Shown here piece after piece: positions 38,043-50,509 of a stretch of 64,000 nucleotides of DNA. The stretch comes from Sclerurus mexicanus. Taxonomy: Eukaryota; Chordata; Aves; Passeriformes; Furnariidae. The notes under the pieces were generated by a model. That model saw nothing but the letters and a program-made list of their open reading frames with translations. It was not told the DNA's origin and searched no databases. Positions within the stretch are counted from its first letter, which is position 1. Every line of letters starts with the position of its first letter. The stretch is taken from positions 731,514-795,513 of the forward strand of contig VWZF01005807.1 in NCBI GenBank assembly GCA_013396755.1, read 5' to 3'. Position numbers and translations under genes: made by a program.

Positions 38043-40349
38043 TAAATATAAATATACTTCAAGATATGCAGAATTTTTCTGATTTTCCCATTTTTTAACC
38101 AATAACAGGCTCCACAACAGGCCATCGGTTTATGACCAATCAAACCAATCTCCTCTGGCTTTACCTGTAGCTGCAGGGCTCACTCCTCCAGTCAGTGCTG
38201 AAAGACCAACATCCGAAGCAATTAAAAACTAATGGTCCAGATAACCACCTTATCTTGACTTTACACTGGGTATCTGTATTGTATTCATTGTAGTGAATGA
38301 GTAGACCACAAGAATATGATCTGCAAGTGTTATTAGCGGATTGAGTTCCTTTCTTTCAGTGGAAGAAACCTCATATTAAAGGTTTCAGGTTCAATCTCTA
38401 CAGGTGATCTCTGTTTTGGTATATTACATGTGAGAGTAATAGAATGGAATGAAAGATGATATAAAGAAGTTTATTAAAAATGGTCTTGCATATTTATGCA
38501 ATGTGAATACAGGAGTTTATAATATACACATTCATCATATATTCTACCACGGAACAAGAAGCTAATTCTGAAAACACAATAGGACTATTGAAATACAAAT
38601 GTTACACTGATGACTAAAGTTTGTGACATCAAACTTCTAATCATGTATCTTAAATCAGTGTGGTTATATTTTTCAATTAGGTTGTTATTTTGGCTTTATT
38701 AGCCTCTGTGACCAAATACATAATGATTTTCTGCTTTAAAAGCAAACTGCAAAGAGGGCAGCAGAACATATTGCCTATACAAGTCATCAAAGAGGTTCTT
38801 GTTAACTTTTGGGGCTGTTTGTTTACATATCTAGATTATGCAACAAAAGTACAAGGAAAATTAGGATGCAGAAAACTGAAATAGGGTAGCAATGGCACAA
38901 GACATGCAGATTTTCCAGTAATATCTAAATAAAAATTGAATTAATCTAAAAATTTGAAGGAGGTTACTGAGAACAGAAATGGGAACATAACACTGCACTG
39001 CTGGCAATGACAGATTTATCACAGAATTTCCCATGATCATCAACCTCTGTGTATTTGGTAGCCAATACCCCCTGCAGTATGACTTCTGAAGCTTCTGGAA
39101 CTGTTTGTTTTTCTGTTGACTGCTGAAGAGTTTTGTATGTGCATTTATCCTTGGAAAGAATATACAGCCTTCTTTTTGCAATACAATGGACTCCATTGAT
39201 CTTTTAAAAACCAAAAGGTATTTTAGTGATACAGATATGCCAGCAGTTTCTTATGGAAATTGCCTCAGTCTAGGTCTCTGTCAGACTGGGTTTTAGTTAC
39301 ATGGAAATGCAGAATAATTTGGGCATCAATGCAAATTTTAGTAGCCAAATATTCAAATGTCACCACAGAGAGCATTAAGCTTGCAGGTGACCTAGAATGA
39401 GTTTTAAGACAAAGGTGAACTATTAGATTTAGGAACAAAGTGTATAAGACTTTGGCAGCTTGGTTTCTTTCTTTTGTTTGTTTTGGCTTCGTTTTGTTGC
39501 TTGCTTTTGTTTATTTGTTCATTTGTTGTTGTGTTTGGGTGGGGGGGTTGTTTGTGGTTTTGTTTGTTTTGGTTTTTTAAACAAGCTTATTATAGATAGA
39601 TAGTTATTAATACGTGGATATTTAAAGTCAAAATAGATTTTTCTTAGGGATATGCTTTGAAGTAAAAATACACAATGAAACCAGAGAGAAATTACTTAGA
39701 TGAGGAATTTGCACTATTGAATTCCAGCATTTTTGTGGATTTAAACTTCTGTACTGCTTTTCTCAAAATCAAAAGCATGTGTACATTATAGTGGCCCACA
39801 ACATGCAGATACACAGCCACATCCCAGCAAACAACGAAACTGTGTAATCTGTATACAGTACACATGCAGGCTGATGATGAGACTGAGGTCAGAAGATTGA
39901 GGATGGAGGGATGTTACAAGTAGAAAAAAAAAGTATGGTGTAAGGGAATCCATTCTCAGATCTCAGAAGTCATAATAGCTCTCAGGATTTGTTTAACTAA
40001 GGCTTTAAATTACAGCTAATTGGATAATAAAATAATTAGAGGTGGATCCACCAGTTTTCAACACCTTCCAGCCTCTACAGCCAGCCATCTACATAAAAAA
40101 AAAAATAAAAAATCAACAGAAATCCCACATGAGAAAACAAGCGAAAATCTGGATGGGATCACTCATCTGTGGTTCGTCAGAGAACTTAAAATTTGTTTTC
40201 CTGTACTTCAAAAATGATTCAGATTATGCTGATTTTCTCTGCCTTTTTGCTAAAAAAAAAAAAAAAAAAAAAAGGTTAAGACTGGCATATACAGTTAGAA
40301 ACTCATTTTTCCACATTATTGGGAGAAAGAAACTTCAACAACAGCACAT
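38043..40349. other. AT-rich unique sequence with G/T and A tracts
   Basis: No gene recognised. It holds the long G/T tract at 39461-39578, A-rich runs at 40098-40115, and a 22-base A run at 40252-40273. Nothing upstream of the A run looks like a processed transcript. Confidence 0.6.
39461..39578. repeat. G/T-rich low-complexity tract
   Basis: About 118 bases almost entirely T and G on the + strand, with TTTG units and a run of eight G at 39540-39547. Low complexity. Confidence 0.85.
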
Positions 40350-40740
40350 GGGAAACAGAGGATCATCCAGACTACACATTGTGGAAAAAGAAAACCCTAG
40401 AAAAGAGAGCGTTCCCTTCTTCCCAGGTATCCAGCCCCACCCCACTCCTGACCTTATTGGATGTATCACCTGTCATTCCCTATTCCTGGGTTCTCACTGG
40501 GTTTTGGTCCTCCTGTTCCCTTATTGGCCCCTGTGCCCTCAAGCCACACCCTACCTCCCAAACCCAACCCCTGAAGGGCTTAAATACCCTTAAGACAGGT
40601 GATTAAAGGGTTTTCTAGGACCTATCTACTTGTAGTGCTGCATCACTTTACTCCTGACCACGTGGGGATTTTGCAATCCCCTCCAGACACCGAGAAGTTT
40701 GTGGAAATAGAGGAGCTGGTTCCCCTCACAGCTGTTACCA
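40350..40740 (+). mobile_element. LTR-like GC-raised segment (family not recognised)
   Basis: A C-rich segment carries two inverted-CCAAT (ATTGG) boxes near 40457 and 40523, a TATA-like TAAATA at 40581-40586, an ATTAAA polyadenylation-type hexamer at 40602-40607, and a CACGTG E-box near 40660. The order CCAAT, TATA-like, poly(A) hexamer is what a retroviral LTR (U3-R) in + orientation shows. The termini and a target duplication are not clear. A long frame here (from 40042) runs through the upstream A run as poly-lysine and is not a credible gene. It could instead be a decayed promoter. Confidence 0.4.
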
Positions 40741-42950
40741 CATCTGTTTTTTTCATGCACCAATGTCATCAGGTGAATGATAAAATTCTCATTTAAATTT
40801 GTGATGATTACTGAAAGTTGATGATGAGAAAATACAGAACAAAATATGGATTGGAGCATTCAATATAGTATGCAAATTATAAATGGTAGTTTGGACCAAT
40901 TGATTAGATTCTAGTATGCAAAATAGTTTGGGAAATGATGCCAGTCACCTAAGCTTTTTGACAAGTCTCAAGTAAACTATTTATTTTCTTTAGTGGGTTA
41001 CCTTTTAACTGAAATAGAATTCTTTAGGAATGCTGTTTCTGTTTCCATGGTCCAGTTATCAGCTTGGGGAATTCTGGAATGAACTGTATCTACTTCATTC
41101 TTTTATTTCCATCCACCATTCCTGAGTGATCACTTGATATTTTATTTCAGAGGAAGGGAAGGAATTTTTTCAAAAATTAATCTTATGAGAATGAATTGAA
41201 AAGAAGTATTTTAAGTAAAAAATGTCAAGAAACTTTATTTCTAGACATAAGTTTATCCCTAGGAGGAAAAAGCAGCCTGAAAAGAGTAACTTTAAAATAC
41301 TTCATGAAATTTTAGCCACTCAGCCTCTGTAATGTCACAGTGAACAGCACTGATAAAATTCCCAAATTCTTAGAGAATGTATCCACAAACATATAGATAA
41401 TCATTGCTATTTTGGTAAAGAGAGTGAAACAGTCATAATTTGCCTGGTAAATTACAGTATATTATAGATTACACTGTAAACACACATTCATAAGAAATAA
41501 TTAAATATTTTAACAGATAAACCAAAACTTCAACTTGTAAATTGAAATTCATTTCACATAGATGTGATACAAAGACATTTTAGCAAACACATGTATGACT
41601 CGAGTCAGTGTCCACAGATTTTTTGAGTCATGATGTAGATGTATTTGGCCAGATATGTAGGTGTTAAGAAATAACTCTTAGTGGAAGCCTTGATCAAGGG
41701 AAATGTTCATGCTCAAAAGTAATGAAGAAATTTTTAAAAACATGAATTTACCTGTTGTCTTTGGGTTTAGTTTTTTTTTGGTTGGTTGGTTTGGTTTTTT
41801 ATATTTTGTTTGTTTTGGTTTATTTTATTTTGTTTACTTTTTTGTTTGTTTGGGGTTTTTTAAATATTTCACTGTAGTGAATACAATATTTTCAATAGTT
41901 TTGTTTATCTATGTGCTGTGGGATGAACATATTAAGAAACAACAAGGTCTATGTATCTGTTTATATTTGTTCTCATGCTCATAATGTCTTACTGCCTGAA
42001 AATAAGATCTGTTTAGAAATTGGCAATTAAGAAAAGTGAATCTGACCAGTGTCCTTTATTATCCAAGCCTAAAGCAATGCAAGATTTAACCACAAGGCAA
42101 TATTAAGCAAACTTGCATTTAAATAAACTATGTCAGTGGGGTTTTTTTGGTAACTCCTTTCTCTTCACCCATTATATTCTGTTGTACACAAAAGTCTATA
42201 ATAAGCTTTTGCTTGCAGTATGTTTGAACTAGTTTCAAATTTAGCAAAGCAGCATATAAGAAGAATGGAAGCTTTGGGCCTGCAGAATCAACATGTTGAT
42301 AACTAAGGATATCGAGCACAGTGCATTTTCAGCACTTACATATCTGCATCTGTATGACTTGAACTCCCATGCACAGGATTTGTTGAACCAGGGAATATGA
42401 AAAAGAAAAGAAAGAATAAGTTGTGTCTGCTATTAGACAAGGAGTATTACATTCAAATGAATAGGTAGCCTAATGAAGTCTCTGGCAAGGTGTCCCCTCT
42501 CTCTGCCTGATCATGCCTGTCTCCATGTTCTCTTTCTCTTCCTTTTCTGTCCCATGGCAGTGTCTCTACTCTCAAGTCACCACTAGTCATCTTTCCTTTA
42601 CTTAAACACACTATCTTTCTCCTGTTATAATCCTTTAATGTTGGAGGGTGCCATGCTGGGGGTCAAAAAGTACTAACTAGAGAGAGAAATTATATAACAT
42701 ACTCTTTCTATTCTCTATATGCTCCATAGAGTATATAGAAATGCTATGGAATCAAACAAGACAAACATATTGTTTGGTTGGATTTATGTCTAAATGAAGG
42801 GTTAATAAAAAAGTGGGAAGGCTACTTTTGGCTTATAGAATGGGCAAGAAACATTTGCAATAATGATTTTAGGAAGCCAATTTCAAATCTAATATCGTAT
42901 TTCCAAGAGTTTGACTAGCAAACTTAAAAGTCTTACTTCATAGATATTTA
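40741..42950. other. AT-rich unique sequence, nothing recognised
   Basis: No gene or repeat family seen except the G/T tract at 41754-41862. Confidence 0.6.
41754..41862. repeat. G/T-rich low-complexity tract
   Basis: TTGG, TTTG and T runs cover about 110 bases with T and G on the + strand. A 93-codon frame translated from it is Phe/Gly/Val/Leu-rich only because of this composition. Confidence 0.85.
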
Positions 42951-43109
42951 CAGGCTTCCCAGAGATGTTGTGGAGTCTCCATCCTTGGAGATAGTCAAAA
43001 ACAATACTCAAAAAAATTAATTCTGAGCAACTGGCTATAGATGGCCCTGCTTGATGAGGAGGTTGGACCAGTTCACCTCCAGAGCTCCTGTTTTCTGATT
43101 CTGTGATAC
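42951..43109 (+). mobile_element. CR1 3' tail fragment
   Basis: 'caggcttcccagagatgttg', 'tggagtctccatccttggag', 'gaggttggaccagttcacct' and the end TTCTGATTCTGTGATA follow the CR1 3' consensus in + orientation. It is about 160 bases and 5'-truncated. Confidence 0.92.
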
Positions 43110-44399
43110 ATTTTCAGTTTATAAACACACTAACCATAATTGTACTTTTAAATTACTCTCTGGTCATCTTTTCAATCTTTACTTGCAAGAGTTTGTAAAT
43201 AATTAGCATGAATTCATCTTTTAATCTGGTAATTTAAGTATGCAGTGTATGGAGCAAAAACATAGAATGAAGGTATTGATATCCGCTACTCTAACGTAAT
43301 AACTTTGGAAATCACTTGATCTTCAAATTTGTGCTTTCTGTGATGTGGGACAGCCTCCTTGAGAAGAGTGACTCCCTATAAAAGGGAAACTGTTTTTACC
43401 TTCTAGCTCCATTTATTAATAAATGCAAAACTCTTAGTTACGGCTGAAACTTCTTATCATGATATCATAATTTTGCTCTTGAAATGTAGTTTTCATTTTA
43501 AGATATTGATAACAGAAACTAGATAAGAAACTTTACTTTGCCTTCCAGCATTAGAAAATATCTTGCACTGCTAATCAATTATCTCTTTGCTTTTAAAATA
43601 ACTCCACTTTGGGCATAATAGGATTCTGTATGTGAATATACAACGTGCCCTTGTGTGCACATGTGTATGTGCGTAAATGAGTATGTATTCTGTCCTTTTT
43701 TGTGAATGTAAGCAGAGTTTTAAGTAAGTCTCTGTTCTTGAGAATAAGACATCTTTTTCCTTTCTTATGGAAACCACAATGGCATCTGATGTAAAAATAG
43801 GTTTCACAAGTGAACCAGAATTTCAGGTTTACAGTTAGCATTTTTTTAATACTTATTTTTTCATTCTACATTAAAATTAATATGTAGTTTAATAGGAAGT
43901 CTGTTCACATATTTAAATGTAATTTTAATATATAATATTTGGAAAGGTTCTTTTTTTCGTTATAGTAAGATGAGGAAAATAAAAGTACTATATTGTGCAT
44001 CCTTTATATCAAGAGTTGTATTAATGTAGACAAATAGTTCCAATAATAGATTTTTCTCATATATATGTTTAAAAACTCAGATCAGCAGTAATATGGCCAA
44101 ATAATAAAAGGTAATTTTCTTTGAGACATCTTCCTAGTCTAGGGAAAAAAAATCAATTAAAAACTATACCAACCATGGGATTAAGATGAAGTTTCTCATA
44201 ATTTGGGAAAATATAAATTTCAGTACCAAAGTCATTAATCCCATCTTTTGTGCAGCTCTGGCCTAAGTCTGTCACCTCTCCTGTAGAAGTGCAAAGCCGA
44301 GTCTATGCAGCGATAATAATTCCCCATTTTTCATAAACAATGTAAGTTTTTAAAAAGTAGTATAAGTTTTTCAAAATCACTTCTGAAACCCTTTTTTCA
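43110..44399. other. AT-rich unique sequence, nothing recognised
   Basis: No gene seen. A degenerate TG/TATG run lies near 43650-43690. Confidence 0.6.
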
Positions 44400-44560
44400 T
44401 AATATGAACAGGAGCTGAAGGAAATGAGAAAGGGGAAAAGCGCCACCTATTGATCGTGGCTCGCAGTCTTACTCCTTGCTGTTTGATACCTGTTGTGGTT
44501 GTGTTTGACGAGCACAGCCGGCATTTTAGATGTACGAATCTGTCACAAATTTCAATATTT
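44400..44560. promoter_or_regulatory. CpG cluster with CTCF-like motif (candidate regulatory site)
   Basis: GCGCCACCTATTGA at 44440-44453 matches 12 of 14 positions of the reverse-strand CTCF core (GCGCCMYCTRSTGG). At least six CpGs lie between 44440 and 44540 (in GCGCC, ATCGTGG, CTCGCAG, GACGAG, GCCGGC and ACGAAT), in surroundings where CpG is rare. No transposon similarity is seen. Motif matching by eye is weak evidence. Binding would need orthologue conservation or ChIP data. Confidence 0.3.
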
Positions 44561-44658
44561 TCAGGCTGCATGCTGAAGTGCTTCAAGAATATGTATTAAA
44601 ATATAACTAAAGCCAAATGAATATTTTACACAGTAGTAATTCTGTAACAGAATGTGTA

Positions 44659-44740
44659 TCTCTCTTTCTCTCTCTCTTTCTCTCTCTCTNCTCTCTCTCT
44701 TTCTCTCCCTCCTCCCTCCCTCCCTCCCTTCTCTCCTTTC
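44659..44740. repeat. polypyrimidine tract (CT)n/(CCCT)n with an undetermined base
   Basis: CT and TTTCT repeats surround a single undetermined base at 44690. They are followed by five C3 runs (44707-44709, 44714-44716, 44718-44720, 44722-44724, 44726-44728). The complementary strand has G3 runs with one-base loops, a strong quadruplex pattern, and the homopyrimidine run could form triplex DNA. The ambiguous base suggests sequencing or length uncertainty. Confidence 0.93.
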
Positions 44741-46000
44741 ACTCAATTTCTGTTTTCTCTTCTATCTCATGTTCCCTCTTATGTCTCCTTTCTTTTTAAA
44801 AAGTTTTCTTTTGTGAGGCAAAGTACAGAGGACTTGAAGAGCAGCTTGAACCGAAATTTTGTTATGATTTGTAGAACATGAGTCTATGCAGACTGCAATT
44901 TTCACTTGGTGAAGAGCTTTGCTGAATAGACAAGCTTATATATTTTCTGGTAAAGGGGATAAACAGTTAATTTTCCCATGGATGTGTGGGCACTGTGATA
45001 TCACAAAGTTGGCAACAAAACAATTCTGATTTTATTTTTCAAAGGCTATTGTATAGTTATTGCGATCTGGTTATAGTATATTTCAAATCCTATCAAGATT
45101 TCTGGAATTTGACATTTTTTTCCAAATAGGCATTAATGATGTACATATTGTGACTTTTAAATTACTGCGTTCAATAATGAATAGTTCATTGACTGCTGGT
45201 TCAATGAATTGTGTGGAAATTCATGGACCATGCAGGCAAAGAGAAAAGGTAACTGTTATTATTTCAAACGAAGATTTTATGTCTTAGTGGCATTGTGAAA
45301 GATTGACCTTCACATGAGATATTGCTGTTCTTGCATTACCACCCTGATATCAATAGAAAAGTGCTTTTAATCTACACAAAGGGTCCTGTTATCCTCTCAA
45401 TCCATGGGGGATTATCATGCTTAACTCTCTGGAACATCGAGAGGCAAATAGACCCCACAATCTATTGCTGTGAAGCAGTTTCTTGAACATATTTCACATG
45501 AGTTTAAATGGTGGTTTTGAAAAGTTCTGTGATTTGGTTTTTTGTGTGTGTGCATGTGTGTATATTTTTCTTTGTTTTAAACTAGAAAGTTGACTTTTTG
45601 TTTTAAACTTGTACAGTAACACTACTGTATTTGATAAGTATGTATATTTGATGGTAAGTAAGGATTTACTGAGTTCTCAATGTTAGCAAATAGATTAAAA
45701 TATTCATGATCATCTCAGTTAACCATATGATCTCTTCTCAGTAATGCTCACTGTAGAAACTAAGTACTTTGTTTCGTAATGGAACTGTAAATGTGATATG
45801 TATATAGGAGTCTGCCAGAGGTTATATCTCATTTACAAGGAAAAATAGGGAACAATGACAAAATATTTGTTTATCAGCATTTATTTTTATAATCTGCAAT
45901 TGTAACAATACTCTTCATTGCTGATGTTATATTGCATATTTGTCTTTTAGATTCCCAGATCAATAAGATAACCGTGGGTTACTGTGTTCCTATATCTATA
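44741..46000. other. AT-rich unique sequence, nothing recognised
   Basis: No gene or transposon seen. A short TG run is present near 45543-45565. Confidence 0.6.
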
Positions 46001-46038
46001 AACACACACATGCATATGTATATGTGTGTGTGTGTACG
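46001..46038. repeat. alternating purine-pyrimidine inverted repeat (CA)n...(TG)n
   Basis: ACACACACA is followed by TGCATATGTATA and then a TG repeat, giving an imperfect palindrome of alternating purines and pyrimidines. Such DNA can adopt Z-form or cruciform structures. It is also an ordinary microsatellite. Confidence 0.85.
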
Positions 46039-46471
46039 TACTGTGTCCACTCAGTGAAAACTTCTAAATATTAAAAAGAAGTATTGCATCCCATATTTCA
46101 TCTATTCTTACAAGACAAGAATGACAGTATTAAGATGCACATTTAGGATAGCACTCTTTCTACTTTGAACGCTGTCAAGAACAAAGTGCTTTACAGACTT
46201 AAAATAAATCTAGGTACTAATCCATTGAATTTCTGACAACAGGAGCCCAAGGTTTCCATGCACTTAGCTGAGTACTGCATAAGAGCTTGTGCATTATTTA
46301 TGTCCACTAATGGTGTTGCAATGCTCTTTGTGTGAAGCAGTGACAGTGCAATCTACTAAGATAGCTGCTGCTGTGGACAAAGCCATACATTTTCCTGGGC
46401 TTGAATTTTTGACAGAATACTCTATTAATGCCAATTCTGCTTAAGTAAATGCTGAACAGGGGTCAGTTCCT

Positions 46472-46519
46472 CCCCCCCCCNNNNNNNNNNNNNNNNNNNN
46501 NNNNCCCCCCCCCCCCCCC
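46472..46519. other. assembly gap inside a poly-C homopolymer
   Basis: Nine C bases (46472-46480), 24 undetermined bases (46481-46504) and fifteen C bases (46505-46519). The gap sits within a C/G homopolymer, so the true length and sequence of this locus are unknown and frames drawn through it are meaningless. Confidence 0.97.
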
Positions 46520-47512
46520 TTATTATTTAAGAAAACAGAGCCATAAAACTGAAAATAATGTTCTGGGCTTTGCTGAATTTTGCAACACAATAGTAGCTGA
46601 TAAAGGTCAGTCTGCTTTTTTGTCGACTTTTATGATTTTGTGTGATGGTCCACAGACTAAATAGGAAAGCTCTTAGCATTGGAAAAGGGAGGTGCTATTA
46701 ATTCCAGTTTCATTGCCATTATACTCTTCAGTGGATCAATAGAATTAAATGAGCTGAGATATTAGGAAAATATTGTGAAGAGAGGTAGGGTGTTATTATT
46801 TGACCAAGGTTAGGATGAATAGAAAATAAAGAACCATTTATACTGGGATGTCAATAAATCATAGAACCCATATATAAAATGGAATAGGGCATAACAATCA
46901 TAAGCATTCAAATTACTATAATATCTTTCTTTTTTTAAAAAATAGGTTAATGTTTGGCTGGCAGTTTAAAGGGACATTGCAAGTAATTTTTTTAACTGGA
47001 TGATTTTTTTATAAAAAGAAAATTCTGTTTGTATTTAAAGAGTCTGTTTAAATTGAGTAATCTTAAGTTTATAATGATTCTTTCAAAATAACTGTCTTCC
47101 TTACTTCCTTCTTAACCATTAGGATCTGGAAGTTCTAAGGGATGACTGAACCCTAGGTATGTTTTCCCCTGTGCTTTCCTGTTTGTACTGCCTGCTGCCC
47201 CTGTAATTTCCATTTCAGCCTTGCTGTTGCTGCTCCTAGGAAATGCTTTCCTTGAGAGCTTGTAAAACATTGCGTACATCAAATAAATCTGCAGAAATGA
47301 CTAACCCAAAGGACATGAAGTAGTTCCTTTACAGTCAACATACACAGATGCCTGTGGGAGATAGACAAAGGACTTTCAGATATTTGAGGAGGGAAAAAAA
47401 TAAAGAAGAATGGAGATTAACACATTTGTCTTTATTCCCTCAGAATCTACAGTATTAACAGCAACACTTCTCACTGTCTGAAGAGCTCAGTGACTGTAAA
47501 GCAAGCTTTTTT
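46520..47512. other. AT-rich unique sequence, nothing recognised
   Basis: No gene seen. T runs occur at 46929-46935 and near 46987-47010. Confidence 0.55.
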
Positions 47513-47605
47513 CATTGTTTCCCCTCTACAGATAGGAAAACTGAGGTTATATACAGGTGAAGTTTTCTTGAAGTAATAGAACTAACAGCAGAGGTGCAGT
47601 CTTGT
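47513..47605 (-). mobile_element. MIR-type SINE relic
   Basis: 'cccctctacagataggaaaa' then 'ctgagg...acaggtgaag...cttg...aactaacagcagaggtgcag' aligns in order with the reverse complement of the MIR core (pattern: ccc..tttacagatgaggaaactgagg...gaggttaag...cttgccc...agctagtaagtggcag). MIR elements are amniote-wide and very old. Divergence is high but the order of matching blocks is preserved. It also mimics a 25-base miniexon (CAG before, CAG/GTGAAG after), which I attribute to the repeat. Confidence 0.55.
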
Positions 47606-50509
47606 CACTAGCCTAAGTCACTATTTGTAAGTAAAGTATTTCAACTAGAATTGAATTCAAAATTGTTTAATTAAAAAGAAATCAAAAACTAATCAGGTTA
47701 ATGTGTAGTTATTTGAGTTAAAACTGACAAATTGCAGAACCAAAGTTTTTGTTCAGCACTAGAATGATTCTATTTACATTAATCTAGTTTGATAAACTTA
47801 ACACCCTTCAAACTTTTGAAACTGAAGAAAATCTTCTGAAATTCTTCATAACCATGATTTTCCCCCCTATACTATTCAGTTAATTTCTCACTCTTTCTGC
47901 CTGTCCTGCGTCTGCTTTGTACTACGATATTTTGTTAAGGATGAACAAATGCACCTCTCAGCCTCTTATCTTGGCTTACTCTGCAAACTCCAGAATTGGT
48001 GTTGTAAGCCAGTTGTGTTAGATTCATCAGCAATGTCCTCAGGTCAGTGCTCTTCTTCCATGAGTTTAACAAATTCAAGAAAGAAATTCCTAGAAGAAAT
48101 CTTCGTTTCTCTCAGTTTGCGTATTCTGTCCTCCACCAGTGTTTCTCCTGCCTACACAGTTATTACTTTAGAGCTTTCTTTGGGGAAACAAAAATATCAG
48201 CAGTATAATTTTTTGTGGCATTTCTACAGAGCTATATTTGAGATCTGTTATAATTTTTCACTTTTATTTGGATGAAGTAATATCCTCCACCTTTAGACCT
48301 CTCCAGGGAGAAGATTTTCACCTGAGATTATTGAATAGGCTATTTCACATGTATCTATAACATGTGACTCATGTACTTTTAGTGATTCATGCAGTAGCTT
48401 GGGTGATTTTTTTTCCTGCCCACTGGCTGCCATAATGGAGGACTATAGCTAAGTCTTCAGTTTTTATGCAAGATGAACACTGTCTGCTGAGAATATTTTG
48501 AAATATTTTCTATGTTTTTCCTCCTTTTTTCTGCTGTTTAGCTCACCTCTTTTAATACCTCAGTTTTCTCCTTCACAGTCTTTTAACTCTGCCATGATGT
48601 TAGCATCACTATTCTGCTTGTGAGTGGAGCAATGTCTTTAATTTTCTTCCAGGATGTATCTAAATTTGCAGGCTCTTCTTGCACATCAACTCTGATTCAT
48701 GGTCCATGGTATGTCTTCCCAGAACTAGAACACTTTTCAGAATCTCTTAACTTTGTTTCTGCAGAAACTTTTAGATCTTTGTGAGTCTTGCCCTTTCTAT
48801 CACATTAAATACCATCTCTTAACTTTTCAAGACCATTCTTAAGATACCCCTGACCTATATTCACTTCACATTAAGCACAGTTTAAAGCACTAACCTTTGA
48901 GCAATGTGTGACATGTGCCATCACTGTCCATTTGTCATTTTTTTGGAATCATAAATCATTGTAAGGCATGCATTTCATGCACATATAGAAACATCTGTAA
49001 GCATACCTGCAGTCTTTACTTCTCTCCCTTAAAACTTGCATATAATTTCTTTGGAGAGTGGGAGGTGGAAAGGCAAAACAAACAAGCACCATAACCAGCA
49101 CCTATATCAAATATATATTTGGTAGCTTTAGCTAATCTCTCATCACTTCCCTGTTCTTAGCTTTTTGTTTCTTAGCTATTATGACAGCTTTATACAGAGA
49201 TCAGGCATTGTGTATTTGTTTCCCATTTGTGTGAAATCTAGCCATTCCTTGATTACCAGCTCTGAATGCATATAGTGGAATTCATCTCATCTGAGACTGA
49301 CAGTGGAAATACCTAGATCTAAACAAATCAATTTAAGATATCTGCAATCAATGGGAAAAATAGACATGATTCATCTGATGTAATTTTGTTATCTGTATTT
49401 TGATGGAATGCACCACACTAAAATGATTTAAGTGGTCTGTGTTTGGTACAATTCTGTGTCTATCTGTCTGAGTGAGTGGATATAAAATACTGTTGAGATG
49501 GTCTTGAAACAGACAATTATGATCACAGTGGGTAGCAAGAAAAGTGTAGAAGTCCCACAGAATTCTCAAATAGCATAGAAACAGGTCATGCTTCCTGTAA
49601 AAGATGAAGTTCAAAGGTGACTCTTGAGAGACAAAGATTAAATCATCTCTCTATTTAAGCTTTTATATAATTTAGTTTGCAATCTATATTCTGAACTATG
49701 ACACTGAAAATCTGAAGTAGATCAACAGCCTCACAAGAAGAATTTGTGAATTTCTATATATTTTCCTGATTTCAGTGACCAATTTGCATGAGTTGAGAAG
49801 CTGATCTCTTATATGTAGAATAAAAGGAAATAAAAGCAAGCTTATTCAGTGTTACTCTGGCATCTTCCCTATCTGTGCCATGAACACTGTTTTTCAGTGG
49901 TTTATCCCAGACACCAAATAAATAAATAATGAAAATCTGTTTAAAAGCTGATGCAATTTTTGTGGGGTTTTTGTTGTTTGTTTTGAATTTGAATTTGGAA
50001 AGCTGGTTTAGCTGATTTTAGTTGTAAAAGTGTCAAGACGAGTTACTAGTGGTTTCAAGTAGTTGTACTCTAAGAGCTGAAATACTTCAAACCTTTAAGA
50101 ACTCCATTCAGTTACAGATATTTCTAACTTCTGCAGAATATAACATGTGGAAATTTGCTCTGTAACCAGGTGATTGAGCAGGAAAGAAGCTATAAACAGT
50201 AGAAGTGTAAGTTACTATCAACAGCATTTGTTTATTTCTACTAGAAATCTTGTATAGCTGTAACTTTTGCCAGTATGCATCTCTGTCTGCTATGGCTGAG
50301 AAATGGTATAGGAGCTACCAAATCTTTTTGGAGGGACTTTGTTGCTTCTGTCACTACCAAAGAACAAGATTCTTTTCTACACATACTTATGTAACACAAC
50401 CTTGTATGGCACCACCTGAATTCACAGAACATCTGTTCCCATAACATTGGGCATAACAGGTCAGGAGGAAGGAGACCGGTGGCAGCTTGCTACAACTTGG
50501 TGCACACCT
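47606..50509. other. AT-rich unique sequence, nothing recognised
   Basis: No gene seen. A 108-codon frame at 47949-48275 has no recognisable domain. A short G/T tract lies at 49960-49984. Confidence 0.6.

Noticed and set aside
40252..40273. Poly-A run as the tail of a processed pseudogene
   Set aside because: The preceding sequence has no recognisable transcript and I see no flanking target duplication.
40042..40593. 183-codon plus-strand frame
   Set aside because: It runs through a 22-base A run as poly-lysine and then an LTR-like block. Composition explains it and no known domain is seen.
46449..46664. Open frame across the undetermined bases
   Set aside because: It crosses an assembly gap and poly-C (read as poly-proline), so it is not interpretable.
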